From the NCBI GenBank assembly GCA_964036155.1, contig OZ038423.1, forward strand, positions 18,429,249-18,493,248: DNA of 64,000 nt, in the 5' to 3' direction. Source of the DNA: Diploscapter coronatus. Taxonomy: Eukaryota > Nematoda > Chromadorea > Rhabditida > Rhabditidae. The position numbers were made by a program, and so were the translations under genes. The notes beneath the pieces are model-generated. The model worked only from the letters and a program-made list of their open reading frames with translations. It made no database searches and was not told the origin of the DNA. Of this stretch, positions 1 through 11,560 are shown piece after piece. Numbering within the stretch: position 1 is the stretch's first letter; every line of letters begins with the position of its first letter.

Positions 1-1375
1 TGCCTGTACCGCTCCTGTCCAGCCGTGTCCCACAATTGGACCTCAAAATTGTTTATAAATGGGAACAATTTTTTCATTTCACAAACCCTCAGCAATTCCC
101 TTTCGATGACACAACTCCGTTCACGGAAATCAACGCCGATCGTAGCTTCTGTGTGTTCGGGAAATCGACCGCAGCAGAATCGGAACGACAGGCAGGTCTT
201 GCCGACTCCTGCATCGCCTAGTATAATCACCTGAAACGTCGGAATAAAGCAGATAGATAGCTATGCAAAGTTGAAGAATAAAGAGCCCAGGATCGAACAA
301 ATTTAGATTTCTAACTATATTTTTGTTTAAGCGAAATTTAAATTGCGTGAGATAACAAAAAAACTTCCAAAACCATATTAAATTTCGAATTTGAAAAACG
401 CAATTTGGTAATTTTCGAAGAAAATCGAAATTTTTATTTCTCTAGCATTGAATGAGAAAGAATTTTAACATTAGCTTTCAAAATGATATCACCATTTTGC
501 AATTTTGAAAAAAAGAATCATTACCTTGAAAGTGCGTTTCTTCTGGTAACTGCCTTTGGTAGGAGCGTATGCGAGTGGGTGCACTTTCTTCTCTTCCACC
601 GTCTTGCTGCTGACATTCTCTTCTGAATCATAAAAATAAACTTTTGGTTATCCAAACTGATCGACCTTTATTCGGCGTTTGTTGAGACGGTAAACTGAAC
701 GAATTCGATAGACTGGGATTTGCAGTTGGACTTGGAATGGAAGAAGCTGCCGCCATGCTGCTGGCTCCTGGTACTGTACTTTGAGTCGATGTTATTCCGC
801 TGTTGGGTTTATTCTGAACGACGAGTTCAGTTTTAAAAAAATCTATTCATTTACCTGAACAGCTTTGCTGCTATCTACATTGAATTCGCTCGCGCTGGCT
901 GATGGACTAGTAAAAGGAATTGGAGGCGTTGAATAGGGCAAAGGAGAGGGAGCCACAGTCCCTGCTGAAATAAAGTATGTCTACTGAAATTTTAAACCAT
1001 TTTTGTAACGAATTCAAAATTTAGTAATCCATAGAAAATTATAATCATCGTCATGGCAATAAGCATTCCAACTCAAGAGATTTTCAGATTGCGTAGAGGA
1101 CTTGAACGTAATGTCTGTGAGACTGTAAACTTTATTTTTCGTCGAGGGAAAAACGATAATTTAAAATCGCTCTCATAATTGCACGTGGTTTTTCTCTATC
1201 CGATAATAGGATTATAAAGTCAATTAGCGAAATTCGTCTGCTTGATTGATATATAAGCGAATTTCATACCGACGAATGCAGGCAGAGGCCTAGGCGGATC
1301 GACGATCGTTGTGAAGGTGCTGAATTGAGGGGCTGGAATCGTCGGAACCCCGTATGAGCCTTGTCCATCCGACAT
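1..1375 (-). CDS. rab-33: Rab33-like small GTPase, 3' part outside window
   Basis: Partial gene. Exons are 1270-1375, 855-964, 666-813, 525-622, 87-230 and 1-41, read right to left, with matching phases. The first four exons give about 154 residues of Ser/Thr/Pro-rich N-terminal extension, ending in a basic stretch (KKRTFK). The G domain then starts with [12 protein letters not shown] (P-loop), continues with [12 protein letters not shown] (switch I, effector region) and reaches [10 protein letters not shown] (switch II) at the window edge. The combination [19 protein letters not shown] is typical of Rab33, a Golgi/autophagy Rab that binds GTP and recruits effectors such as Atg16L. The rest of the G domain and the C-terminal prenylation cysteines lie outside the window. 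The ATG directly follows TTTGCAG, so the mRNA start is probably a trans-splice site. TAF11 lies just upstream on the same strand. Family assignment is firm; Rab33 rather than another Rab is likely. Confidence 0.86.
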
Positions 1376-1541
1376 CTGCAAACAAAAATGTTTTTTTGGC
1401 TAACTTGCACTCCCCTTCAGATATTCCAACAGTTCTTTAACTGGTATAATTATCAAAAATGAAGTTTTTTTTAAATGAAAATTTATAATTTATACTGGTA
1501 GATAGGTTACAAACAATCAAAGAAATGATAACAACAGTTAT
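1376..1541 (-). promoter_or_regulatory. Intercistronic gap with candidate trans-splice acceptor
   Basis: Only 166 bases separate the TAF11 stop codon from the rab-33 ATG on the same strand. The gap ends in TTTTTGTTTGCAG immediately before the ATG, a strong acceptor with no room for an ordinary promoter and leader. Nematode operons usually have gaps of roughly this size with SL2-type trans-splicing at the downstream gene. I did not see a perfect AATAAA for TAF11 in the gap. The operon reading is inference. Confidence 0.5.
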
Positions 1542-4114
1542 TTAGGTGAAAGGATTTTTGCGAGATCCCTTAGGCGGGAAGAGCTTTCCCTGTCTCTCCA
1601 ATTGGTAATACGCCTGTCTCAGATGATGGGGCTTCAGAGGTTCACTCGTCTCGCCCATTCTCTTCTGCAAATCCAGGGCTTCTTCCACCAACTCGCCAAC
1701 AAACACCTGAAATTTCAATATCTATTGAGGTTTTATAAAAGACTGCACAGTACCATGTTCATTAACAACGTTTTTAATCTATATACTTCCTTTTGTAGAT
1801 CATTAAAAGTACCACAAATATACCGTATTTAATGCCTATAGGGAACTAGGAGAAAGCCAAATATTCCAATTAGAAAAAAAAACATGATTTCGAAAAGATT
1901 ACGGTCATCGATTTTTGCCCTTTCCCCACATTCGCGTGTTGCTTTTAAACTGACCGTTTGTTAATAAATATGAGAAAGTGAGACTGATAACAAGGAAAAG
2001 TCAAGTAAATTTACTGGAAAATAAAATAAGACTCATTCTAACTTTAGAAGATCGAGGAATGATAATTTGTTCATCCGTCATAATTGACTCGGAACGAGTT
2101 TTTTTCGGTAAATGATTTTTTCTCGAATATATAAACTTCAATGCAACCAGAATCGAATACCTACCTTGGCGAGTCCAGCCACCGCAATCACAACATTCTG
2201 GCCTGTAGTGCACCCAGTGTAGGTCTGAATCAGACGACGAATTGCCGATTTCGGAAACGAGGATCTGAAATTCCGAGGTTTCAGGTAATTCGACAAAATA
2301 TTCATGATTACCGTCTGTAAGTCTCGTATCGGTTGAGCTGTTCCTGGGTGAAATTCGAGATGAGCACTTGCAGTTTCAGTCTGTTCACTTCGTCCTCTTC
2401 ATTCATCTGCTTGACCGGGGCTGACTCATCCTGAATCACAACCATATTGTTCATTCTTTTGTCGAACAACTAGCCTCCTGTTCCCCCTTGACATCGGCAA
2501 CAGCGAGTGGGAACTTCCTAGCCTGTGTGTCTCTGCTGCTGTCAGGCCTGTCGCTGTATGCAGAGCTGCTCGAAGGCAAGTCCTCCATCAGATCAGCCGC
2601 ATGCGTTCCTTCCTGCGTCTTCTTCTTCTTCTTGGTCTGCAGCTCCATTTCCATAGTTAGCAGATCGAATTCCATCATTTGTCTGCCTGTTCCTGCAGTT
2701 GAGGTGGAGGGGAATTGTGCGGACTGCGAGGCATTTGGATCTTCTAGCAAATCGAGGGCCTGAAACATAAAAAGAAGAATATTGGTTTCTTAGATTCTTG
2801 TCCTACCTCCATGAAGTCGATGGAAGCGGACGAGTCGTTGTGCACAATCCCATCTGACTTCAGTCTCTTCAAGTCCGGATGATGCATCGCGAAGATCGGA
2901 GATTGGGGCTGCAAATTGATAAAGTTACGTGATGTTATGAAGTGTAAAAAATCCTAGTAATTTTTCGGAGAAAATAAATGGAAAATTCCCGTCAGACTTC
3001 GAAAAATAGCCCTGCCGCAAAAGGGACGATGCTTGTCTTTGCAGAGAGACAGGTGCGAGTTAAACATTGAAATGAATTGCGGGGCGGAGCGAATTTTGTA
3101 TCTACGATCAGAGACGAGGGCGGGTTAAATTATTTTTAATTTCGAGAAGTTTCATTCTTTCTGGAAGAAAGTCGAAGGATGCTCCGGGGTCATTAAAAAT
3201 TTCCCAATCGGCTTTAAATGCGAAAGTTCCTAATCCACTCCAAAAACGAAAAAGAACAAGCGAAACAAGAAATGCGAAAAGTGAGCAAAAAATATAAGAA
3301 CACGATCTATTTTCCCAAGTGGTGAAGCTTCCTGCAAAAACGCAAAATTCATTCCCGCTTTTCCATTTCAGCTCCGCCTGTTTTTTCCTCGGCTTATCGT
3401 TTTATTTTTCATGACTTTTCCTCCTCTATCATTTTCTCGAACTTGATCTCTTCAAGCTCTAAAAGATATGGGCAGTTTACCTTGCGTTTCGTTGACGAAC
3501 TTGGTTCTGTTTCTGTATTTTCCATTTTCGGAGACTTCGTTTCGTCACCTTCCTGGCTATCCCCGATTTCTAGCTCTTTCTCGATTGTGAGTGGCTCAGC
3601 AGGCTCTTGAATCTGCACGAATTCCTGTGTCGGTGCAGGAGAATCGTTTGTGTCTGACTCTCCATCGGACAGGGAAAATGTGACTTTGCTAGGAACTGAA
3701 GAAGGTTCGCGTTCAGGAACACTAAATTAACTAATATGTTTGCCTGGTTAAAATTTCGTTGATTAATTTTCGCCGATATTTATTCTTTCTGAAACATTCT
3801 ACTCTGAAAGATGCGTGAAGCGAACTATTGATACTGATCGGGGTCAATTTAGTAGTTTTCAAAATTTTAGATAGAACTGATCGATTTTGATCTTGATTCC
3901 CCGATTCCGATATCTGCTCTCACATTTATAGCAGTTGTTTCGTCTTCTGAGAACCAAAATGGAAATACCTTTTCCTAGTGTTTGACGATGCATTCGACAG
4001 AGCATCCTGAGATGCAGTCGGATCAGGAGATTGTCCGGTTTTAGGCCCATTTCTCTTCTGCTCCTGCTCATCCTCGCTTTCGCTGCTCACGTTTCCACCG
4101 AATAAATCGTCCAT
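1542..4114 (-). CDS. taf-11: TFIID subunit 11 (TAF11), histone-fold protein
   Basis: Exons, read right to left: 3969-4114, 3481-3688, 2807-2908, 2475-2759 (or 2493-2759), 2312-2430, 2165-2264 and 1542-1706. They give about 374 residues. The N-terminal 250 residues are acidic, Ser-rich and low-complexity (begins [19 protein letters not shown]). The C-terminal histone fold, about residues 260-345, is clearly TAF11: [19 protein letters not shown], then [20 protein letters not shown], ending [12 protein letters not shown]11 pairs with TAF13 inside TFIID at RNA polymerase II promoters. It is longer than human TAF11 (211 residues) because of the N-terminal tail. The junction after exon 4 is ambiguous: either a GC-AG intron (GAG|GCTAGT, 44 nt) or a poor GT donor 18 bases earlier; both keep frame. 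The ATG is the first of the conserved-looking MDDLFG; an in-frame upstream Met exists. Divergent from the AspRS gene. Confidence 0.88.
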
Positions 4115-4531
4115 TGTGTGATGGATAGGAAAAGAAGTAGGCAGAAGTACGAATTCGCGATATTGTTGAAATTTGTCAAATATTTGCGCGTGGTTTATGC
4201 TGCATTCAGTTGGCGAATTCAAGTTGTGCATTACACATCGACCCTGTCTGTTTTGCAATCTGCCGCTGTAATATTTTTGCCTAATTTTATTTGATTATCC
4301 GTTTCTTTTGTTGCTCCTGATTATTCTGAACCTTCTTTTCATTTCTGCATTTGGTAGATCTCTCCGTATAATTTTATAAAATGACGTAGTCTGTAGTTTT
4401 AAACTTGTTTCTGACACTTCCTTCCAACCTGATGAAATCTTATTTTTTATTCTCCTCTTTCAAAGTTCTTCGTCATTTCTATGACGTTTTCCAGTTCAGT
4501 CTTCAAGCATCAAGAGTTCGTGTGTGGCGCA
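4115..4531. promoter_or_regulatory. Shared divergent promoter region, TAF11 / AspRS
   Basis: A 417-base gap lies between two head-to-head start codons, so both promoters must sit here. It is AT-rich with C/T tracts toward the AspRS side (CTCCTCTTTCAAAG near 4453-4466 is a possible acceptor for that gene). I see no clear TATA element. Role is inferred from position only. Confidence 0.5.
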
Positions 4532-7500
4532 ATGGACGGAGCTGAGCAGCAGCAGGAAGGTGGGGAGCAGAAGTTGAGCAAGAAACAGCTCAACAAATTG
4601 GCCAAGCAGCAGAAGAAACAGGAGGCTAAGGTTGGTAAATCAAAATTTCATATCAATATTCGTGCTTCTTTCAAATATTATCAATTAAATCCTTGTAAAT
4701 AAGAAACAACCCAAAGCGAAGTTTTAATTCGGACTCTGGCCTTTCAAAGACTCCATTTCGTCTTCAATTTTCTACAAATTTGATATTCAAAGAATTCAAA
4801 CGCAATCAAATTCTGCAGCTAAAGTTACACAAATGATTTTCAGGAAGCAGCTTCAGCAGCACAGGGTCAGCAGCAGGAGCAGGGGGGCGATGAAGAGGAT
4901 GTGTCTGCAGGCAAATATGGTGCTTACGGACTGATTCAGTCTGGGGAAGTCAAGGACATCAAATTCACTGAATTGAAGGACATCGACGAGTCCATGCACG
5001 GACAGGATGTATGATGATTATTTTTGCTTTTCAGTATTTTTATTGCAATTTCAGATTTGGGTTCGTGGCCGAATTCATGCAATTCGTGCGAAGGGCAAGA
5101 CCTGCTTCATTGTGCTTCGATCTGGAGTCTACACACTTCAGGTCATTTTTATTGTCCGCAGAAATACCAACTTGATTGTTTTCAGATCGGTGTGTTTGTG
5201 ACGGAGAAGGTGAGCAAGGCGATGCTGAAGTTCGTGTCAGCCGTCTCGAGAGAGTCGATTGTCGACATCCAGGGCACCGTCCAGAAGGTCGATGCGCCTG
5301 TTGAGTCCTGCACGCAGAAGACTGTCGAGGTCCATGCTTTCGAGGTAAGCATGCTTTCTAAATAACATGAATTTGATTCGCCGAAATTGAAACAATTTTG
5401 AATATCTTCTATCTAGAAAATCAATCTCATCTAGTCATTTCATTATGAATATCCTGTCGACGTGATAACTGCTATTTTGTTAGTACTGAAAGATGATTTT
5501 TATTCAGCTGTGGGTGGTTTCTGCAGCGAAAGGGCAACTGCCTCTGCAAATCGAGGACGCTATGAGACGAGCTCCGACAGAGGAGGAACTGGCCAACGAC
5601 AAGGAGAACAAGCTCGCCACTGTCAATCTCGACACCAGACTCGATAATCGGTTGGGATTTAAAAAAAAAAATATTATCATGTTCATTAACAATCGAAAAC
5701 AACGCCATTATCTTTTGAACCCCACTTGCACGAATTTAAAACGGCATCAATATGCCGTAACCTGATGCCAATGGAATGATAATTAAATTTTGAAAAATTT
5801 AAAAGGAAAACAAACTTATGAATCAGGACTGTTCAGAATTCTGACTTCAAGTTCTGGAAAATTTTTACTCTGATTCTGAACTTTCCCAAATCAAAACTCG
5901 AAATAGTCTTGATCTGAATTTTTCTTGTACACGATTTAGAAATTCCCCAAACAAAAGAATGAGTATGCACCTGATCATTTATTTCAGTGTCCTGGACCTG
6001 CGTACCATCACCTCGCAAGGCATTTTCGCAGTGCAGGACGGCGTCGGCTATCATTTCCGTCGTCTGCTCCGTCAACGCGGTTTCCGTGAGATTCACACTC
6101 CGAAGATCATCTCGGCTGCAAGTGAAGGAGGTGCCAATGTCTTCACGGTAGATAGTAGCAAAAATCACTTTCTATTCATGCTATTGCAGGTGAGCTACTT
6201 CAAAGGCTCTGCCTATCTGGCACAATCGCCTCAGCTCTACAAGCAGATTGCAATCGCTGGTGACTTCGGAAAGGTAGAAAACTCAGGCTGCCTAATATTT
6301 CCTCCCAAAAGTATAATCTTTCCCCTAAGCACTTTCTCGCTGTTTTTCTTGTTTTAAAAACAGATTCTTTTCCTGTTAAAAGCATTTGCGAAATTCACTT
6401 ATGTGATTTGCAGGTGTTCACAATCGGAGCGGTGTTCCGTGCAGAGGACTCCAACACTCATCGCCACATGACTGAATTCGTTGGACTCGACTTGGAAATG
6501 GCTTTCAAGTTCCATTATCATGAGGTGGGGCTACATAGAAAAATTCGATTTCCTTTCTAAACAACGGCCATTTTATTTTATCTTTTCGACTTTTTTTTTG
6601 TCCATTTTAGATACTCTCGAGTGCGTTTATCTTTTGTAATTCAAATGTTCAATTTTGCCCAATTCTTCAAAAAAAAACGAATTTTTGCTCAGAGAACAGT
6701 TCTCCATTTCTGGAGAAGAGTCCCGCGCGAAATAGTTTGGGGAAGTCAGCGAGATCTTTTTCTCAGCCCTCCCCATTTTGGGGAAGTTGTCTCTGAGTGC
6801 TAATGAAATCTCCATTTGATGTATTCAGGTGATGTTGACGATCGGCGAAGTGCTGATCGGCATCTTCAAGAGTCTGCAGGCGGAGTTCGCGGACGAAATC
6901 GCCGCAGTCAATCAGCAATACCCCGCTGAGCCATTCAAATTCGCCGAGCCGGCTCTCGTCCTCAAGTTTGCAGATGCGATTGCTCTGCTCAGGGAGAATG
7001 GGATCGAGATTGGCGACGAGGACGATCTGAGCACCCCACAGGAGAAGTTCCTCGGAAAACTTGTCAGAGTAAGCACTTTTCCACTTCCATATGAAGAAAA
7101 TGTGATGTTTTGATAATTTCTCCGAGATCTGAGAAAAAAAACCTCATCAACGTTGAAAAGACTTACGTGATTTATCCAATTGGTGATATCACCGTCGTTG
7201 ATTTGAATCTTCCAATACGTCCATTTTTCGAGGGCAGTCTAATCTTTCCTCTCAAAAGCGTTTGGTAGGGGAAGATTGCACATCTTTTCTTTTCGAGAAT
7301 CATCAAGAAGATATTGAAATTTGTCGATTATTGCATTCTGACATTGATATTTGGGCTAATTTTGGAATACGACTATTATTTTGTAACGATTTTGTGTGTT
7401 TAAGGACAAATACAAGACTGACTTCTACATTCTGGACAAGTTCCCCCTGGCCGTGCGTCCTTTCTACACTATGCCTGATCCGCATAATCCCAAATATTCC

Positions 7501-7952
7501 AACAGCTACGATATGTTCATGCGTGGGGAGGTAGGGAATTTATTCGGACTTCAGATATATTCATCCTCGTTTTCAGGAGATCTTGTCAGGCGCACAGCGT
7601 ATCCACGACCCTGACTTCTTGACGGAGCGGGCCAAGCACCACGGAATCGACATCAGCAAGATACAGGCCTACATCGACTCGTTCAGATATGGCTGCTCCC
7701 CGCATGCTGGAGGAGGAATTGGTTCGCTCTTCTAGTCTTGATTTATGAAAAATGTGGTATTTATCTTTTTGGCAAATTTCACCCTTTATCATTGATATTT
7801 TTATGCAGAAATTATACGCTATTGGGATTTTTATGAGTTCAAAATATAGTTGTTTTTCAGGCCTGGAGCGAGTGACGATGTTATTCCTGGGCATCCACAA
7901 CATTCGTCTCTGCTCCCTGTTCCCTCGCGATCCCAAACGACTTACTCCTTGA
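4532..7952 (+). CDS. dars-1: Aspartyl-tRNA synthetase, cytoplasmic
   Basis: Twelve exons: 4532-4630, 4844-5008, 5055-5141, 5186-5344, 5508-5650, 5988-6147, 6190-6273, 6414-6524, 6829-7068, 7405-7530, 7577-7721 and 7861-7952. They encode about 536 residues, the usual length of eukaryotic cytosolic AspRS. The enzyme charges tRNA(Asp) with aspartate using ATP. In order: a Lys/Gln-rich N-terminal helix ([20 protein letters not shown]), an OB-fold anticodon-binding domain starting [18 protein letters not shown], the linker [16 protein letters not shown], and the class II catalytic core. Motif 2 includes [18 protein letters not shown]; motif 3 includes [15 protein letters not shown], followed by [12 protein letters not shown] at the end. 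No key residue is missing. The start codon gives the expected N-terminal helix; an in-frame ATG 51 bases upstream is less likely. AATAAA for the 3' end is at 8185-8190. Confidence 0.95.
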
Positions 7953-10900
7953 ATATTTCAACGAGCAATTCTGCGAGAAGGCAGGCCGGTAGGCCAACAG
8001 ATAATTCTTATTGCTTTTATTATTCTACATAAATTTCTGTTTTCTTTGATTAGTCATTCTTTATCTCTTTGATAATTTTATTGAATGATTATTTATGAAA
8101 AAGTTAAATATCTATCAGGAGTTTGTTGATTTTCTCCTTGTTGTTAAGAATAAGTATCGGTTTCAATTTCAACCAAGAAAGCTGAATAAATGTTTTATCA
8201 AATGTCCATGATTGATTGCTTGTTTCGAGCGCATTGTTGCAAACAGCATCAATATTTGATTTTGTGAAGTTGCTGACATTTATTTTCGCATTTTCTCGAG
8301 ATTTCGTGTCTCGGTTATTTTAAATGCTTTATGCTTTTCTTCGGGCAAAATTCTCATGTTTTTTCGTCGCAAATCCAAAATATTCGATTGAAAACAGCTT
8401 TTTGAAGGATAATGGACTCGGCTAGAGAGAAGGCGAATTGCGGTGCAAAAGAGCCCGAATAAAGGCTGGAAAGCTAAACGAAACGACTCAGTTATTGGCT
8501 CTGCCTCAGGGCCTCGGGCCTAGGCCTAGGCAAGCAATTTGCAGAAGGGGGAGGGTCGATTTGCCCGAGCTCTTAAGCCATTTTGTCTTTTTCTCCCCCC
8601 TTATTCCCTTTCCTTTATCATGCTCATTTCATCTTCATTCCGCAAATGTAGAGAGCACAAGTCCTGTCCCTTGCAAAAGCGCGGAAGTGTACAAAAAGTG
8701 GTAGTGAAGAGACCCCCGAAAAGGAAGCAAGTCATATTTAAAAGGCGAAGACCAAAAAAATCCATATCGCAATCAATCGGCCATAAACCCAACGAGATTT
8801 GTCTGTGCAGAAAACCAGCGAAAAATAGTTGCGTACAACCAATTTTTCGATTTCAAAAACGTATCCATTTTGGGATCCGAAATTGTTGTTTGTTCGGTCA
8901 GAAACGATTTGGTTTTATTTTTCTTTCTAAACGTCTTAGTTAGGCTGAAATACAACTTTCTGAACAATAAATGGCAGTAGAATATCATTATCATGGAGCT
9001 GTTTGCACTCTCTGCACAAATGAATAGTTTATTTTGGCAGCTTTCTTCTCGAATTCTGAAGGCCTCTTTCTTTGTTTTTATTCCCTTTGAAAATGGGGCA
9101 TTGCGGTGTGTGTAGACAGGCACGTGAATGGGAATTAAAGGAGGGAGGAAGAGGATTTGCATTTAGCACATTTTCCCCAAATAAACGCAGGCCTTGTTGC
9201 ATAGAACCGAGGCAAGCCCATTGTTGATATGATAAATTGCAGGCAAATCATCAGCTGCTCTGGCGAGAGAAGGACTGTCACATTGACTGACGACATAAGG
9301 CAGCTGCAGCTGGTTGGAGCAGATTTCACAGGATTGACGAGCAGGTACAATTTTGAATGACTTAAAGAAAACTTCATTTTTGTCGTAAATTTCTTCTTGA
9401 CCTCTTATGGTACTGTAGTTGTGTCAATCGCAAGCACACTCTGTTCCACTTATCTGATTTTTCACTTTACCACGTTTTTCCCAAACCATCCTCGTGTCTT
9501 GTTGATTCAACCTCTCACACATTCTGCCTTGCCTCCCTTGCAGTCAGTCGGTTTTCAATATTTCAACCTCTCCCTTTTCTGCTGATCAATGACCTGTTTT
9601 GCCCATTTATGTCTGGTGCAACTTTTCCATCCCTCCAACCCGCTCTCCTCGTTCACTTCCTCCCGTTTACATGCGCATCCTCTTTCAATTTGTGCATTCC
9701 CTCCCTCTTTTACAACACGCGCTTCAAAATTACAATCCTTATCGCGTCGGCATGTTTTTTGCTAAAGTATTTTGATCAGCAAAAATTATCTACTAATGTA
9801 CCGATAGCGCGGGAAATAAGTGGGAGGACTAGATTCTAAAGCATTAAGAATAGCCTTTTACTTTGTAAGCAACTTTTAAATTTTCACGTCAATGATTCCA
9901 TCGATCGTCACTGCTTGTATAAATAATGTGCACATCTCTTTGCAACGATCACCCGACTATCCGAACACTTTTCCCCTCTCCTTTTCATCATTCGCTCTCG
10001 CAGATTTAGGTCAGCCCTCCCCTTTCCTCTCGCTTGTCTGATCTGTTACTTTCCCTTCTGCTTCTGCATAATTAGCCGCAGCTAGCTAATCGCATCTACA
10101 ACTTTTCGATTCGATTTGCAGATTCACAGATTCAAGTGGATTTTCGATTGATTATTGGCCACTCTCATGTTCGTTAACGAAGAACGCTTCCCTCCATAAT
10201 GATTGCAAGTTGTTAGTGGGGACGTAACTAATGCGCTTATACCGTGTCGATTTTAGGTCCATTTCAATCTAATTTTCGAAATGAACTATTTGGAACTCAT
10301 CTACGTCTTGTTTGTGATTATGAATAATTCTGTAACATTCTGGATCATGTCACGCCTGTCTTTCTTCGCTAACATAAAGAATATGATAGAGTGTGGTAAT
10401 TTCGCCGAATTCTTTTAATGATACGCACATAACTAACTAGTTACTTCACTTTCTGTCAGGGCGTTTCTGCTTCCGATTCCGACTTCCAGCTTTTTTCCAG
10501 GATAAGATTCTGAACACGTCTAATTCCTGCAAAGTTGCCCTTTCCCTACGAAGTAATTGCTCTCTGCAAACACTATGTCATGACTTCAGCGCTCTAAGCT
10601 TCGAATTAATCAACTTCTGCCTTGCATCATTTAATTAAGTCAGCTTAATTGTGCTTCCAGCTTCTGGTTGTTTGTCTGCAACCCTGCAGCAGCTTTTCCC
10701 GTCTCTCGCCTCCTCTCTTTTCTCTCTTCTTTTTATCGATTCCTTTCCTTCTTTCTCACGTCCTTTCTCTTTCCCTCTTCTCTCTTCTTCTTCTATTTCA
10801 ATTCTGCAATTCGTCTATTTCGAACTCTCCCTTTCCTTCTCCTGCCATTTGCCTATCTCCAACTTCTGCTTTCCTTCAGCCTTACATCCCCTGCCATCTC

Positions 10901-11560
10901 CCCCTTTCTTGTTCTTCTTTAGTTTCTCACCTTTCGGCTACTTGTCTTCACTCGAAATGCTCGAGTTCGTTTTCATTTCTCGCACTTGTTGGTTAACCTT
11001 TTCAATTTTGCATAGAGTCAAGTGGAGCGGCTAATTTGTGTCTGAAGCGAGAGCTGAGTGCGCCCGCCCGCCCGCATGTGTTTGCAGTTCATGCTCTAGA
11101 TATACCAACCCATCCCCATTCAGTCCTGCTCTGGCCCTCTTGTCTCTGTCCTGTCATTTTGTCAGTTAGTTTTGCGAGTGCAGCCCGGCAGTTCGAGCGC
11201 GTCTCCCCATTCATCTGTTTGCGCACTCGATTGTCGATCATCACACATTTGGTGTGCCTGTCTTTCAGTCTTTGGGTGCAGGGTGCATCTCTGACACTTC
11301 TGCCCTCGGCCTTTTTCTCACAGTCCCCTCTTCTTCTCTAAACTGTGTCTTCGTCGACAGGTTCCCCCCTCTTTTCTCAATCAATCCAATTTACAACAAC
11401 ACCATCAAATACGGCAATTCCAAATCACAAATCACTTTTCCTTCTCTTCACATTGTTCATATCGTTCTTCTCTCAAATGTGAAGATACCTCGTGATAACA
11501 ACTCGTCACTATAACTTGTCCGATTGCGATAAATTCGGTAATTTGCAGGTGTAACTGGAA
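7953..11560. other. 3' region of AspRS and long C/T-rich spacer before PIP4K
   Basis: No convincing gene in 3.6 kb. The AspRS polyadenylation signal is at 8185-8190. A short palindromic run GCCTAGGCCTAGGC lies at 8518-8531. From about 9400 to 11400 the plus strand is strongly pyrimidine-rich (long CTCTTCTTTCC-type tracts), giving open but non-protein-like frames. The last bases, ATTTGCAG at 11542-11549, are an acceptor 11 bases before the PIP4K ATG; the sequence after it carries an in-frame TAA, so anything spliced on from upstream must be untranslated leader or a spliced leader. Confidence 0.6.
8185..8190 (+). other. Polyadenylation signal AATAAA for AspRS
   Basis: Exact AATAAA 233 bases after the AspRS stop codon, in an AT-rich 3' region. 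No competing exact hexamer was noticed closer to the stop. Confidence 0.55.

Noticed and set aside
8518..8531. Palindromic GCCTAGGCCTAGGC
   Set aside because: A short self-complementary run with no flanking structure; noted but no function suggested.
10649..11341. Several overlapping plus-strand frames of 85-127 codons
   Set aside because: All are Ser/Phe/Leu translations of a pyrimidine tract, open in all three frames, so not coding.
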